Positions 1-11,596 of a stretch of DNA of 64,000 bases are shown piece after piece (the stretch's first letter is position 1; every line of letters begins with the position of its first letter). Source of the DNA: Sequoia sempervirens (Eukaryota; Streptophyta; Pinopsida; Cupressales; Cupressaceae); the NCBI GenBank assembly GCA_007258455.2, contig VDFB02018328.1, positions 62,001-126,000 of the forward strand, in the 5' to 3' direction. A program made the translations under genes and the position numbers. The notes beneath the pieces are model-generated. The model did not search any database and had not been told where the DNA came from. It saw nothing but the letters and a program-made list of their open reading frames with translations.

Positions 1-2200
1 TGCTTAGAATAAAAAATTATATTATTCGTCACAACTTAAATGATAATGATGATGCAAGATGGATGTTTTACGATGATGAGATGTATGTATGCTAATGATT
101 TATGGATGCAGGATGTATGCATTGACAATGTTTTTGTTGAATGTCATGATACCAAGTTAGTGCAAAGAGAAGATAGAAGAAACAAGATGATCAACCATTT
201 ATTGTGATGATTGCTTCAAAAGATCCAACAAGTCTATGATCCACTGAGACTTTATTAGAAATGGTGATGAGAAATGCATGATGATGAGGAATGCATGATA
301 ATGATTTTCTCATATCTCGAGATTGGTATTTTCCATTGTTTCTTATCATTTGATATAACACATAGACACAATGCATCAAGGTATTAATAACCAGGAGGAT
401 GTTGTATCTAGTGTAATGCACTTTGACTCTACAAACATATAGGATAGTTATCTTTCACATCTTAACATATGAAAACCTTGTTGGAATGTAAGTTAGAAGC
501 CTAGAATATGTTGGACCAAAGCATCTGCAATAGTCAACAACATACTCCAAATAACTTACCTGCACACAACTAAGAAAGTATGCACCAATATTATTTTACA
601 AGAGTATCCACAAGTACAAAAAATGAAAGATAATGATCAATACCCATTCCTTTTTCTCTAAACTTTTTTTTTTATAGATATCATTGAGAGGTCCTCAGAA
701 TGGGTCATTAAGATAAATCATAAGAAAAGATCAAAGATAAACAGTCAGTGTTATCTATATCTATTGCCAGTTTAACTTAAAGCTAAGGTGATTTTTGATA
801 CTGATGTCCATTGTAGGAAGGATACATCCTAGGACATGTTGATCAGATGGTTGTTTGATCTTAGGATGATGAGCTTTATGATAAGCCATTGATATAAACT
901 TCACTAAAACATTTACCTATGTTTTATACTTAATATTTTGACATGTAGGTTCTCACTTTATGACTTGCTACACCTATTTTCTATTTGTTTTTCCAAAGGT
1001 TGAAGGTGACGATTGATTTATTATGGGTGAAGGTTATTGCAGGTGAAAGAGAGATGGGGTGGATGGTTTTGGGTTTTCTAGATTTTTTCAATGTTTTTTG
1101 GTATTTTGAAATGTTTTGAGGTTGTTTTTGATCGTTTTGAAAGTTTATGTGAATCTTTTTGTTTTTGGTTATTTGAGGTTGTTTAGGGTTTTCTCTAATA
1201 TTTTTGATGTTGTTTAGGTCTTTTGAAAGTTTTCTAATGTTTTTGGATTTTCTTGATTTTTGAATGTTTAGGAGTTTTTAGAGATTGTACAAATGTTTAG
1301 GGATTTTTTGAGTTTGGACCAAGAACCTAACCTAAAAGACCTATTCTAGGGGCCTCGAGGGCTGATCAAAGATAAGCCTTGCCTACATTATACATGTAGA
1401 GACCACATAGTTCAACTGACTCAACTTATTGAAGATGAGAAATGAGCAGTTGATGGAATGCCAGTTTATTATGACAAATTCTTAAAGGACTGACCTAGGG
1501 TGTCTCGGGGGCACATCAATGATGGACTTGTCCATGTTCAAGCTCAAAGACGACATAGTTCGACAAGGTACTATTTTCAGATTTTTGATGTTTGACATTT
1601 TTAGGGTTTTTGATGTGTTTTGGATGTTTTGGATTTTGCCTTTACAATTTTGTGAATGTTTTTGGATTTGAGCTATATAGGATTTTGCAAATGTTTTTGG
1701 ATTTTCTGATGAATGTTTAACAAATGTTTTTGGTGTTTTTGATGAGATTTCTGATAACCTTAAGATATACAAGAACCTGATATGATCCATAATGAATTTC
1801 CCCCAGCGTGATATGCTAGACTACCTTGATATAGGTAAGACAAAATAACCTTTTGAATATGCCAAGTAGTACTAAAAGGGATTGCGATACTTCACAACAT
1901 CAAGCTATGATAAGGATGCAGATGGGTGATGTATGAATAAATAAGATGAAGGATAAATGGATGGAATGATGCAAAGAATGATGGGATAAAGAGCCAAATA
2001 ATAGATGAAGGTGCTTTATTTACGCAAGGCGCCTATTTGCCAAGTTTTCACCAAGGTACTTTCCCAAAGCACCACTGAAGTGGTTTTTCACTAGAGGACA
2101 ATTGTTTTTCTTTACTTTTTCAATCCTTATTCTCATTGTTTTGGATTTTGATCATTTTTTATTTTTTTTGTATTTTTAGATTTATAGCCTTCAAGACTAG
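1..2200 (-). other. 3' non-coding region of element A
   Basis: No convincing coding sequence. The stretch 100-960 matches 51050-51860 of element B, including the shared text around gatgtccatt and catcctagga, so it is the region between integrase and 3' LTR. It is rich in gatg/atg steps at the left edge, and from about 1070 to 1760 it is strongly T-rich on the plus strand with repeated tgtttttgg-like words. B has the same style of sequence at 51930-52310. Short open frames here are low-complexity accidents. Confidence 0.7.
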
Positions 2201-2204
2201 GCAT

Positions 2205-3470
2205 AATTTTTTTTGAGATGCAAGTTGTTAGTTGGTTCCTACAAGGGTCCACCTTAAGGAATTGACAATTGGTATGCTCCTGATCTATAGCTTACTATGA
2301 TGCTAAAGGGACCCAACCGGTTAGGATCAAAATTTCCTTGGCTATCCTAATCTAGAATTTTTTTTTATTCTGCTTTAAGACAAGATCCCCTACCTAAAAA
2401 GACTGACATTTGATCTTCTTGTTATAGCTCCATTTCAGTTGGTTTTTATATACTTGCAAGTGATTGAGGGCATCAAGATGATGCTTGTCCAAGAGTTCTA
2501 ACTCATTTAGCCGAGATACTCTGTATTCTTCATCAGTGATCATATTTTGTAGTGACACTCGCAATGATGGGAGCTCAATCTCAATAGGTAGGATAGATTT
2601 GAATCCATAGACTAGGGAGAAAGAGGTTGCACCTATTGGCATGCAGATACTAGTTCAATAAGCCCAAAGAGTGGGATTCAACTGTAGATTCCAGTCATGA
2701 CCAGCTTCATTAACCATTTTCTTTAGGATTTTTAGAATGGTTTTGTTTGTGGCCTTAGCTTGATCGTTGCATTGGGGGTAATATGGGGTAGAGAATCGGT
2801 GTTGGATGTTGAATCTTTGACATAACTCTTTCACATCTTGATTCTTGTAGGGAGTTCCATTATCTGAGGGTTTGTGGAATACCATAATGACAGATTAGGT
2901 AATTTAGGATAAACTTAGCAATTTACTTCCCCATTATGTAGGTCATAGGAATGGCTTCAACCCATTTGGTAAAATACTCCATGGTTGTTATGATAAACTT
3001 GTGGCCATTGGATGAGGTTGGAGTGATTTTCCTTATGAGGTCAAGTCCCCACTATGAAAAAGGCCAGGGTGTGATCATTGTTTGCAATTCTTGAGCTGGA
3101 GCATGAATTAGATCTCCATGCTATTGACATTGGACACACTTCTGCACATACTGATGAGCTTCTCTTTCCATGGTTAGCTATAGTACCCCGTACTCAATAG
3201 TTTCTTAGCTAAAGTCATATCGCTAGAATGGGAACCACATATGCCATTATGTACTTCTCTTAAAGTAGTCAAGCCTTCCTCTTGGTTAAGACATCATAGC
3301 GACGTCCCTTTGATGCTTTGGCGATAAAGGGTATCACCTAGGATCACAAATTGGGATGCCTTTTTAACAAAGGTATTTTTAAGGTTTGAGGTGATATTAG
3401 ATGGGAGTGCTTCTCTACTTAGGTAGGTGAATATGCCATGGTACCATGGGGATCCAGGACTAGCAATGAC
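2205..3470 (-). pseudogene. Integrase of element A (degenerate)
   Basis: Integrase joins retrotransposon cDNA to host DNA. Reading down from 3470 I see the pre-integrase segment (FVILGDTLYRQSI), a zinc-binding region that keeps the QKCVQCQ cysteines near 3130, the core with GLDLI (first Asp, near 3040) and SDNGTPY (second Asp, 2855-2875), then AKATNKTILKILKKM near 2700-2760. The family has Glu where this copy has Lys in AKATNK, so the third catalytic residue is lost. The C-terminal part at 2394-2642 includes GATSFSLVYG and LNELELLDKHHLDALNHLQ. A TAG replaces the Gln of FSQWG. It is homologous to 52863-53910 in element B. At least two frame changes break the reading frame. Confidence 0.88.
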
Positions 3471-3479
3471 ACACACAAA

Positions 3480-3940
3480 TTCAAACTTTTTGGATTTCAA
3501 AAGTTGGTACGAGAAGTTGTTCTACCAATAATTCGCATTGGAGGACATTATTCGACATGTCTAGTAGTGATCTGATTGTTGCCATGGCATCTACTACTTT
3601 TTTATTCATACGAGGAATCTACTCAAAAGTTATGTCTATAAAAAGGTCCTTGAGATTTTCCACCATATTTTTGTAAGGAGTGAGCTTGTCATCCTTAGTT
3701 TGATAGTTGTCATTGACTTGGTTAATAACCAGCTGTGAGTCTCCATAGACTTTCATCTCTTGTATTTTCCATTGAACCGCTATCCTTAGACCTGTGATTA
3801 GGGCTTCATACTCAACAATGTTGTTAGTACAAGGGAACGATAACCGGTATGACTTTGGAATGTAATCACCTTGAGGGGTGATAAAAAGAATACCTACTAC
3901 TGATCCATGCTGGGTGAATGATCCATCAAAGTACATATTC
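3480..3940 (-). pseudogene. Additional RNase H (aRNH) domain of element A
   Basis: A second RNase H domain, removing RNA from the RNA:DNA hybrid during reverse transcription. Reading down from 3936: YFDGSFTQHGS, GDYIPKSYRL, NNIVEYEALITGL, VYGDSQLVINQV. The Asp, Glu and Asp expected of an RNase H active site are all present (FDGS, EYEA, GDSQ). Position between the RT-linked RNase H and integrase is the known Tat-group arrangement. The open frame covers 3619-3936; the downstream continuation to about 3480 (QIPRMNKK, LLVEQLLVPTFE) has stops. The counterpart in element B is at 54055-54570. Confidence 0.88.
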
Positions 3941-4019
3941 CACTAAGTTGTGAGATTGATAAGGAACATTGATTCATCAAGGAATTTTGATATCAAAGGG
4001 TTCTCAGCATAGATAGGTG

Positions 4020-4480
4020 CTTTTTCTAGTTGTTATGCGATCACTTGTTCCTTGATTTCCTTGCGTTCTACATACTCTATGTCAAAATCTGTTAAGATCA
4101 TCACCCATTTGGCCATTTTCCCTATGAGAGTTGCTTTGGATAATAGGTATTTCAATGGGTCGATCTTTGCAATAAGTTTGATTTGATATGACAACATGTA
4201 GTGCTTGAACTTTTGTAAAGAAAAAACTACTACTGAGCATGCTTTCTCGATGGGTGAATAGTTCATTTCATATCCCACCAAAGTCCTACCGATGTAGTAG
4301 ATAGCTCTTTCCTTTCTGTTTTCACCATGTTGTGCCAGAAGAGCTCCTAGTGCTAATGATGTTGCTGAGATATATAGGATCAATGGTTTGTTTGGTATTG
4401 GCGGCATGAGCTCTAGAGGTGTTAGTAGATAGTATTTGATCTATTAGAAAGCTTTATCACACTTCTCATCCCACTTGTAA
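4020..4480 (-). pseudogene. RT-linked RNase H domain of element A
   Basis: First RNase H domain, following RT. The readable part runs from PPIPNKPLILYISATSLALG through ERAIYYIGRTLVGYEMNYSPIEKAC and KLIAKIDPLKYLLSKATL to GKMAKWVMILTDFDIEY. In this family the ISAT segment is normally followed by Asp; here the position reads Ser, and in element B it reads Val, so this domain seems to have lost catalytic capacity while the second RNase H kept its residues. That loss is inference from motif position. An in-frame TAG lies in the linker to RT near 4445. Confidence 0.85.
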
Positions 4481-5530
4481 GTTATCCCTTTATGAAGAAA
4501 ATGTGAAAAAGGGTGGATTTTATCTGATAGCTACGCTATGAACCTCCTGATGAACTATAGTCTTCCTTGTAATCCTCTCATCAAATTTAGTTTTTGCGGT
4601 TGTTCCATGTGTAGGATGGATTTTATCTTTTTTGGATCAATTTATATCCCTCTTTGCGAGATGATACAACCAAGAAGTTTCCCTAATGTAACCCCAAAGA
4701 CACATTTTTTTAGGTTTAGCTATACCTTGTATTCTTCCAACCTGTCAAATATGGGTCCTAAGACTTGTATGTGCTCATTTCTTTTCTTTGATTTTTCCAA
4801 AATATTGTCCACATAATATTTGACTATTTTGTGGATCATGTCGTGAAAGATGAGGGTCATTGCTCTCTGATAGGTTGCTCATGCATTCTTTAACCCAAAC
4901 AACATCATGTTCCAACAATAGGTTCCCCATGGACAAGTGAATGCAATTTTGTGTTGATCCTCCTTGGCCATTATGATTTTATTGTAACCTGAAAAACCGT
5001 CCATGAGTGATAGTATTTCATGCCCAATTGTTAATTCTACAACAAGATTGATAAATATAGGAAGAGGGAAATCATCCTTCAAACATGCTTTGTTTAAGCC
5101 TCTTAAATTAGTGCAGATTATGATGCCCCTAGTGGGTTTTGAGACTGATACCAAGTATGAAACCCATTCAGGGTTATCTATTAATCAGATGAATCCAACG
5201 TCAAGAAGCTTTTGTAACTCGAGTTTGACTAAGAGTGCTATTTGAGGGTGCATCTTCCTTAATTTATGCTTGAATGGCTTTGCTTCAGGATAGACTGCTA
5301 AGTGATGCATAACAACTTCTAGATCAAGCCCTGGCATATCAGTGTATGACCATGCAAAGTTAGCTCTGTGCTCTTTTAGGATTTCTACTAGGTTCTTCTG
5401 TTCTTCATCCAATAAGGATTTAGCATAGAAAGTGATCTTAGGTGCTTCTTCTATTCCTACATTGATTGGAGTGGCCTTTTTTGCTAGTACTACTGACTTC
5501 TCTAGATGCATTGCACTAAGGGGGAGATTG
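4480..5530 (-). pseudogene. Reverse transcriptase of element A (degenerate)
   Basis: RNA-dependent DNA polymerase. Reading down from about 5511: KPFKHKLRKMHPQIALLVKLE (fingers), then PEWVSYLVSVSKPTRG, LRGLNKACLKDDFPLPIF, LSLMDGFSGYNKIIMAKEDQ, AFTCPWGTYCWNMMLFGLKNA and ATYQRAMTLIFHDMIHK. The catalytic box YVDD reads YVDN at 4804-4815, so one metal-binding Asp is lost; element B keeps YIDD. TAG or TAA stops interrupt the frame near 5184, 4878 and 4730. The CPWGTYCWNMMLFGLKNA block is the form typical of Tat-group RTs. Confidence 0.9.
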
Positions 5531-6673
5531 AATCCCTCATCCTTGGGAACCTAAGAGAGGTTTTCACCATTGGATGCATCCTTTGTTTTTACTTTTTTAG
5601 GATCAAAAAGTTCCACAATGTGGTTTTTACTTAAAGATCTGCATGTTAGTTGTATTTCATCAATTTTGTGAATGAAGAATTCAATTGTCTCCCCATAGTA
5701 TGCCTCTGTATCTAGTTCTATGTCAAAACCTACTTTGTGATCTACCCATGGTAAATTGCCATGGAGTCCTATGAATTCTAAAATCACATCATCGTTTTTG
5801 AATAAATCAAGAATTGGAGGTCCTTGTTGGTCCATGTCAATGAGTTGTGGGTAGACTAGGCGTATTTTAGTTGGTTGATAGCTTAGAGAAAAGGATGTTA
5901 CTAATATCCTGAAGAGGGAGTTGTTTTCAAACAGGTTAGCAACATCAAGGGGGAAGTCATCTAAGGTCATAGCACATGATGGAGATAACCAAGAGGAAGC
6001 CTCAGCTCGTTTAGTGGAAGTACTTTTTCCAATAAGGGTGACCTTGCTAGTAGTACAACCTAGGCCTAGATTCTTTAGTCATTTCTTAGGAATGATGGGT
6101 TCTAGTAAACCATTATCATTCGGTCCTATCTTCTCGTTCTTGTTATATCCCATTCCCTTCATTAGCTACAAGCCTTTGTTATCATTCTCCATGGGAAGAG
6201 TGAGGACAGGTCATTCATCTTGATAGAGGAGCTTAGAGATACCATCCTCATTGACATCTTATTGATTCAAATTCCCCCACTTGGTGAAGGTAGTAGTTGC
6301 CATCTTGATAGTTTCAAGCTCTTTGCTATTAGATGTAGGTTTTCTATGAGATTGAGGAGAGATAGGTAGCTCTTCTAAGACAAAGGTATTCTTCATTAGC
6401 TTATAGTTCCCACAACCATCATCCTAGATCACGACTTTGATATCAAGTATGTTCTGCACAATGGGTGCCTTTGTTTTAGAGGTAGATGTAAGGAATGATG
6501 GGTCAAAAAATAAGGTAGAAGGTGTAGGCCCTTCGTCATTCTTACGTACTTGGGGGATTTTATAAAACTTGGCCTCAAGATTCTTGCAATAGTAAAAAGG
6601 CTCAGGATCTCCATGGATAGTAATCTCTCTTCCTTAGAAAGGAAACTTCACACATTGATGATAAGTTGAGGCT
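5531..6673 (-). pseudogene. Protease-to-RT linker of element A with G-patch-like motif
   Basis: Coding linker between protease and RT. Reading down from 6673: HQCVKFPF, ITIHGDPEPFYYCKNLEAK, then a glycine-rich G-patch-like motif at about 6101-6185 (GMGYNKNEKIGPNDNGLLEP) followed by KNLGLGC, then an unassigned segment at 5551-5970 (KIRLVYPQLIDMDQQGPPIL, HKVGFDIELDTEAYYGETIE, KDASNGENLS). The same segments in the same order occur in element B at 55961-57370. G-patch motifs usually bind RNA or RNA helicases; that role here is inference. TAG/TAA stops break it. The copia insertion at 6674 separates it from the protease at 12424. Confidence 0.75.
6669..6673. repeat. Left target site duplication of copia 1
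   Basis: The bases aggct directly before the LTR recur directly after the right LTR at 12419-12423. A perfect 5-bp duplication is the normal integration footprint of LTR retrotransposons. Confidence 0.93.
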
Positions 6674-7490
6674 TGTTAGGACTTAGGTGCCATCAACCTT
6701 GTAAATCGTTTAATTAATTATTCTCCTAAAGTGTTTTGTACATTTACCCATAAGAGGTGAAACTGTTTGACCAACGATGGTGAAAGAGACAATGTAAATG
6801 CAGTGTTACCTTTACCATTTGTCCTTTTGGAAAAGGACAAAATAGCTAGATATCCCACTTTGGAATCTCCTAGAATGAGGTTGTTGGGTCAAAATAGGGT
6901 GTTATAAGAGCATCTATGAAATGTATGACAGTTTTCATAAGATGCTATGACAATATGATAGATTCCTATGACAAAATATGCTATTCTTGGACCCCAGGCG
7001 CCCATGCATGAGAGATGCCTTAAGACAACTATAAGATCATCTATAAGAGGTTATTTTTGTTACATTTGACCATTTCAAGGAGGGAAGAATGGGTTTTTCT
7101 AGGTGGTATTTCTGCCTATTGTTTGGTGAAACCATGGTGGTTTTCATCCTCACAAATCTCTATAAATTGGGGCCTTGAGCTAGAATTATTCAATTTAGTT
7201 TTGTAGGTTTGTAGGGTAACAGGGTGCTGCTAGATTTTATAGAGTTTGATAAGAGAAGTCTATTGCTGCATGTAATATTTTAGATTATCAATAATATACA
7301 TGCCTCTCTATGGTCTAGTTTTTTCCTTAGGGATTTCTCCACGTAAATCTGTTGTTGCATGTGTTATGATTCTTCTATCTCTCTCACATTATTTCTTCAC
7401 ACTAAGGTTAAAGGTTAATCTACATGTTTCAGATTTGCATACACTTATTTAAGTTCATATTGCAAGCTTTATTCACCTTGATAATCAACA
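6674..7490 (+). repeat. 5' LTR of copia 1
   Basis: Starts TGTTAGGACTTAGG and ends ATAATCAACA; matches 11597-12418 over its whole length. Contains a TATA-like box at 7161-7167 and the tgcatgtaatattttagatt stretch near 7268 also seen in the right copy. Confidence 0.95.
7161..7167 (+). promoter_or_regulatory. TATA-like box in the 5' LTR of copia 1
   Basis: TATAAAT in the context ctctataaattgg, in the middle of the LTR where the U3 promoter belongs. The matching place in the right LTR reads ctatcaattgg, so only the left LTR keeps the box. No transcription evidence is available. Confidence 0.55.
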
Positions 7491-7492
7491 TT

Positions 7493-7504
7493 TGGTATCA
7501 AAGC
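7493..7504 (+). other. Primer binding site of copia 1 (initiator Met tRNA type)
   Basis: TGGTATCAAAGC lies two bases after the LTR end. The plant initiator-Met tRNA 3' end pairs with TGGTATCAGAGC, so there is one mismatch. Confidence 0.9.
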
Positions 7505-7599
7505 TAATGGTTCTGTTAAGGAAGGGACACTTTCCTTTTAAAGTGTTGAAGGTTTTTTACTGCAGTGGGAGCTTTTATGTTGTGGGTTTTGCATATTTT

Positions 7600-8350
7600 T
7601 GAAAGATTGCATACCATAGCCTCCACCTCTCATCAAGATATTGAGAAGTTCAATGGAACTATTTATGAGATGTGGAAGTTGAAAGTGGAGGATCTCCTTG
7701 AAAAGAGAGATCAGTGGTTACCAGTTTCAGTTGATATGAATCCATCTACTTCATCCTTGTCAAATGAAGATTGGAAGAAGTTAGACAAGAAGGCTTGAGG
7801 GATCATTAGGTTGTATCTCACAGAATCTGTCCTCCTAAATGTATCTTCAGAAGACATGACATACAAGATTTGGAGGAAGATAGGTGAAATCTACCAAACT
7901 AAGAGTTTTTCTAACAAGTTGTATCTAAAAAGAGGTTTATATTCATTAAAGATGAAGGATGGTGATTCTATTGCTGAACATTTGAATGCTTTTAATTTGA
8001 TTATAAGTCAGCTTGCATCTATTGATGTTAAAATAGAAGATGAGGACAACTACATTTTATTGATTTGCTCTTTGTCAGAATCTTGGGAAAATTTAACTAT
8101 TGCTATAACAAGTGGTGGTGTACATTATCCCATACTTCTTTTAGAGGAGATGAGGAGAAATTACATGCATAGTGGCTCCCAAGATGCCTTGCATGTGCGA
8201 GGTAGGTCCAAGGAAAAAGGGCCTAAAGGGGATAAGTCTAAAGGATGATCTAAGACCCCTAGAAAGAGTAGAGTGAAGTGTTGGAACTTTGGTAAATGGG
8301 GAAATGTGAAGAAGGAATGTAGAAACAAGAAAAAGAATGTAGATTCCTCC
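7600..8350 (+). pseudogene. gag of copia 1 (capsid and zinc knuckle), broken
   Basis: Gag forms the cytoplasmic particle and packages the RNA. Readable blocks are EKFNGTIYEMWKLKVEDLLE, LYLTESVLLNVSSEDMTYKIW, SNKLYLKRGLYSLKMKDGDS, LNAFNLIISQLASIDVKIED and SLSESWENLTIAITSG, the order of a copia capsid (UBN2-type). TGA stops occur near 7796 and 8246. The zinc knuckle near 8278-8320 reads CWNFGKWGNVKKEC: the second Cys is Phe and the His is Asn, so it should not bind zinc. The true start is uncertain; an ATG at 7565 gives extra residues (GAFMLWVLHIF) not typical of the family. Confidence 0.85.
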
Positions 8351-9823
8351 ATGGAAAAGTCCTCTAATAACAATGATTTTGATGCTTTGATTATTTCAGC
8401 TAACACAATTTGTAATGATGCTTGGCTTATTGATTCAGGTGCTTCCTTCCATATGACTCCTCACAAGGAGTGGTTTTCTACATACAAAGAATATGATGGA
8501 GGAGAGGTCTTCATGGGTGACAACAACTCACAAAATATTTTCAGTAAAGGAAAGGTAAAGTTGTGTTTCAGTGATGGGAGGGTTAAAATCCTTGATGATG
8601 TTTTACATATTCCAGGACTTACAAAAAGTTTAATTTTGGTTTCCAAGTTGAATGATTCTAGAATTCATGTGACATTTGACAAGTCTGGTTGCAGGATGGT
8701 AAGGGGAAGTTTGGTGGTTGCTAAAGGATCTCAGACAAAGACTTTGCTTAGGCTACATGCCTCTAATTTTTGTAATTCCTCTTTTGTGACTAGCATTGAA
8801 AATGCATGTATGTTGTGGCACCATAGATTGGGTCACATTGGTGAAAAAGGTCTTAGGACCATACTTGAGAAGAAACTAGCAGATGGTATTTCTGATTATT
8901 CTGTTAGTAAAAATAATTTCTGTGAGGATTGTGTGTTTGGTAAACAAAACAGGTCATCATTTCCTAAAGGAACTAATAAAGCTAATGGATTGTTAGAACT
9001 AATTCATTTAGGTGTATGTGGTCCAGTGGATACAAATTCTTTGGGTAGATCTCGTTACTATGTTTCCTTCATTGATGATTACTCAAGATATACTTGGATT
9101 TATTTTATGTATACAAAATCTGAAGCTTTCACCAAATTTAAGGAATTTAAGGCATTGGTTGAAAAGAAAACAAATTATAAGATAAAAGTATTGAGATCTG
9201 ACAATGGGGGTGAATATTGTTCTAAAGAATTTGATGAGTTTTGTAAACATGTAGGAATTGTTAGGCAAAAGACTACACCTTACACACCCCAACAAAATGG
9301 GGTAGTAGAAAGAATGAACCGTACATTAATGGAAAGAGCTAGGAGCATGTTAAGTAGTACTAAGTTAGATAAATTATTTTGGGCATAAGTTGTTGGTACT
9401 ACTTGTTATTTAATTAATAGATCTCCTTGTAAAGATCTTGTTGATAAAACACCTTATAAAATGTGGTTGGGTAAAAATCCTCCAGTTTCACATTTAAGGT
9501 TCTTTGGTTGTGAGGCTTTTGTTCATGTTCCTCAAGAAAAATGGTCTAAATTGGATCCCAAATCTCATAAATGCATCTTTCTAGGTTATGGTGAAAATGT
9601 TAAAGGTTATAAACTTTGGAATCCATTAACACAAAAGATGATATTTTCTAGAGATGTAATTTTCATGGAATTTAGAGCTAACTTTGAAGATGAAAAACCA
9701 AAGGAAAATTCAAAGACAATGTATTTTGAAACTAAGCAAGAAGATGCACACGTGGAAGAACAAAGAGATGGACAAGAAGATGGAGAAGAAGAAGAGAGTC
9801 TTAAAGAATCTGTTGTAACATAA
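8351..9823 (+). pseudogene. Protease and integrase of copia 1
   Basis: The aspartic protease is marked by AWLIDSGASFHMT with the catalytic DSGA at 8432-8443. Integrase follows with the zinc region WHHRLGH...FCEDCVFGK (HHCC intact, about 8815-8945), then the core. The usual HSDVCGP is HLGVCGP here, so the first catalytic Asp is lost; RSDNGGEY (second Asp) and NGVVERMNR (Glu) remain. The open frame from 8273 to 9388 covers both domains, a TAA follows near 9386, and the C-terminal part (LRFFGCEAFVHVPQ, CIFLGYGENVKGYKLWNP) continues at 9461-9823 into an acidic linker rich in Glu. Confidence 0.92.
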
Positions 9824-10887
9824 GAAGTTGAAAACAATGAGGATGAACATGAGGAGGAATCTCTTACTCCACCTTTGAGAAGGTCCACAAGACATCAAAA
9901 TCTAGTTGATAGGTAAAGCCTACATGATTTTCATTGTAAATTTTCTTTGTTAAGTACTAATGATGAACCTAGATCTTTTAGGGAGGCTCTCTCTTCAGAA
10001 GAATGTGAGTCTTGGATGCAGGCCATGCAGGATGAGATGATGTCTTTGAAAAACTGTGACACTTGGGATCTTGTTAGTTTTCCCAAAGGAAGAAAGGCCA
10101 TTGGTTGTAAATGGGTATATAGAAAGAAGTTTTGTGCAAATGGTAAGTTGGAATAGTACAAGGCCAAATTAGTGGCCAAGGGATACTCCCAAAGAGAGGG
10201 AGTTCATTTTGGTGAAATATTCTCTCTTGTTGCTAAGTTAACTTCTATTAGATTCCTTTTATCCATTGCTACTGCTTATGATTTAGAAAGAGAAAAAATG
10301 GATGTTAAAACTACTTTCTTGCATGGGGATATTGAGGAAGAAATTTATATACAACAATCTTACGGTTTTGTTGTGAAAGGAAAATAACACTTGGTTTGTA
10401 GGTTAAAACAGTCTCTATATGGTTTAAAATAATCACCTAGGATGTGGTACCAGAAGTTTGATGCCTTTACATTAAAATTTGGTCTTTTTAGAAGTGAAGA
10501 GGATCACTGTGCTTATTTTAAAGTTATTGATGATCATATACTGATTATTGTCTTATATGTGGATGATATGTTGTTCATTGGTAACAATAAGGAAATGATT
10601 AGGGAACTTAAAACTCAGATTTCTAGAACATTTGATATGAAAGATTTAGGGGTTGCTAAATATAATATTGGGATGGAAATCATTAGGGATCAGGTTCATA
10701 GAAAGCTTTGGTTAAGTCAGAGTAAGTATGTTAACACTATTTTGAAAAGGTTTAATATGAAGGATTGTAAACCAATAAATATTCCATTTCCTATTAGTAC
10801 TAAGTTAAGTTTAGACATGTGTCCTAAATTGGATGATGATATTGATGAAATGCATAATGTTACTATGCTAATGTTGTCGGTAGTTTA
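9824..10887 (+). pseudogene. Reverse transcriptase of copia 1
   Basis: RT with familiar blocks: FREALSSEECESWMQAMQDE, NCDTWDLVSFPKGRKAIGCK, WVYRKKFCANGKLE, LVAKGYSQREGVHFGEIFS, MDVKTTFLHGDIEEEIYIQQ, then VLYVDDMLFIGNN with the catalytic YVDD at 10556-10567, FDMKDLGVAKYNIGMEI and LSQSKYVNTILKRFNMKDC. Stops interrupt it near 10153 (TAG), 10385 and 10430 (TAA). The active site is intact; the frame is not. Confidence 0.92.
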
Positions 10888-11536
10888 ATGTATGCAATGG
10901 TTTGTACTAGACCAAATATAGCCCAAGAGTGGGAGTTCTATGCAGGTTTATGTCTAACCTTGGTAAAGAACATTGGAATTTTGTTAAAAGGGTATTTAGA
11001 TATTTGTGAGGCACTTCTGATTACTATTTGGTTTATTATGGTACTGACAATGTTGATAAGTCATTGGACATATAGGGTTTTGTTGATGCAGATTGGGCAA
11101 GTGACTTGGGCAATCAAAGGTCTAGTAGTGGCTATGTGTTTACTTTGTTTGGAGGTGCAGCGAGTTGGATGAGTAAAAGACAACCTACAGTTGCTTTGTC
11201 TACCACTAAAATAGAGTATATAGCTACTACACATGCCTCTAAGGAGACAGTTTGGTTACAGAGACTTGATAATGGTATTGGTTTTGATTGTAGGATAGTG
11301 AGGATTGGATGTGATAGTCAGAGTGCCATATGTTTGGCTAAAAATCCTATGTATCATGCTTGTACTAAGAATGTAGATGCTCAGTATCACTTTGTGCAAG
11401 AAATGGTTGAGAATGGATAGGTATTGATTGAAAAAGTTGACACTTTGGATAATGTTGCAGATTCTCTTACAAAGCCAGTCACCACCGATAAATTCTCTTG
11501 GTGTAGGAAGGCCATGGGCCTTGATCACTATACTTG
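10888..11536 (+). pseudogene. RNase H of copia 1
   Basis: C-terminal RNase H. MYAMVCTRPNIA opens it, a frame change follows, the FVDADWASDLGNQRSSSGYV block is near 11080-11140 and TKIEYIATTHASKETVWLQRL near 11200-11270. The end (NVADSLTKPVTTDKF) stops at about 11536, shortly before the purine tract and the 3' LTR, as in intact copia elements. A TAG near 11418 breaks the last segment. Confidence 0.88.
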
Positions 11537-11584
11537 ATTCTATGTAATTGTATCTCTATGGGTGTAATTTACAATATATGATGT

Positions 11585-11596
11585 AAAGTGGGAGAA
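11585..11596 (+). other. Polypurine tract of copia 1
   Basis: aaagtgggagaa directly before the 3' LTR; primes plus-strand cDNA synthesis in this class of elements. Confidence 0.85.

Noticed and set aside
9607..9898. Ser-rich and Phe-rich minus-strand frames
   Set aside because: Shadow of the acidic Glu-rich linker of copia 1 on the plus strand.
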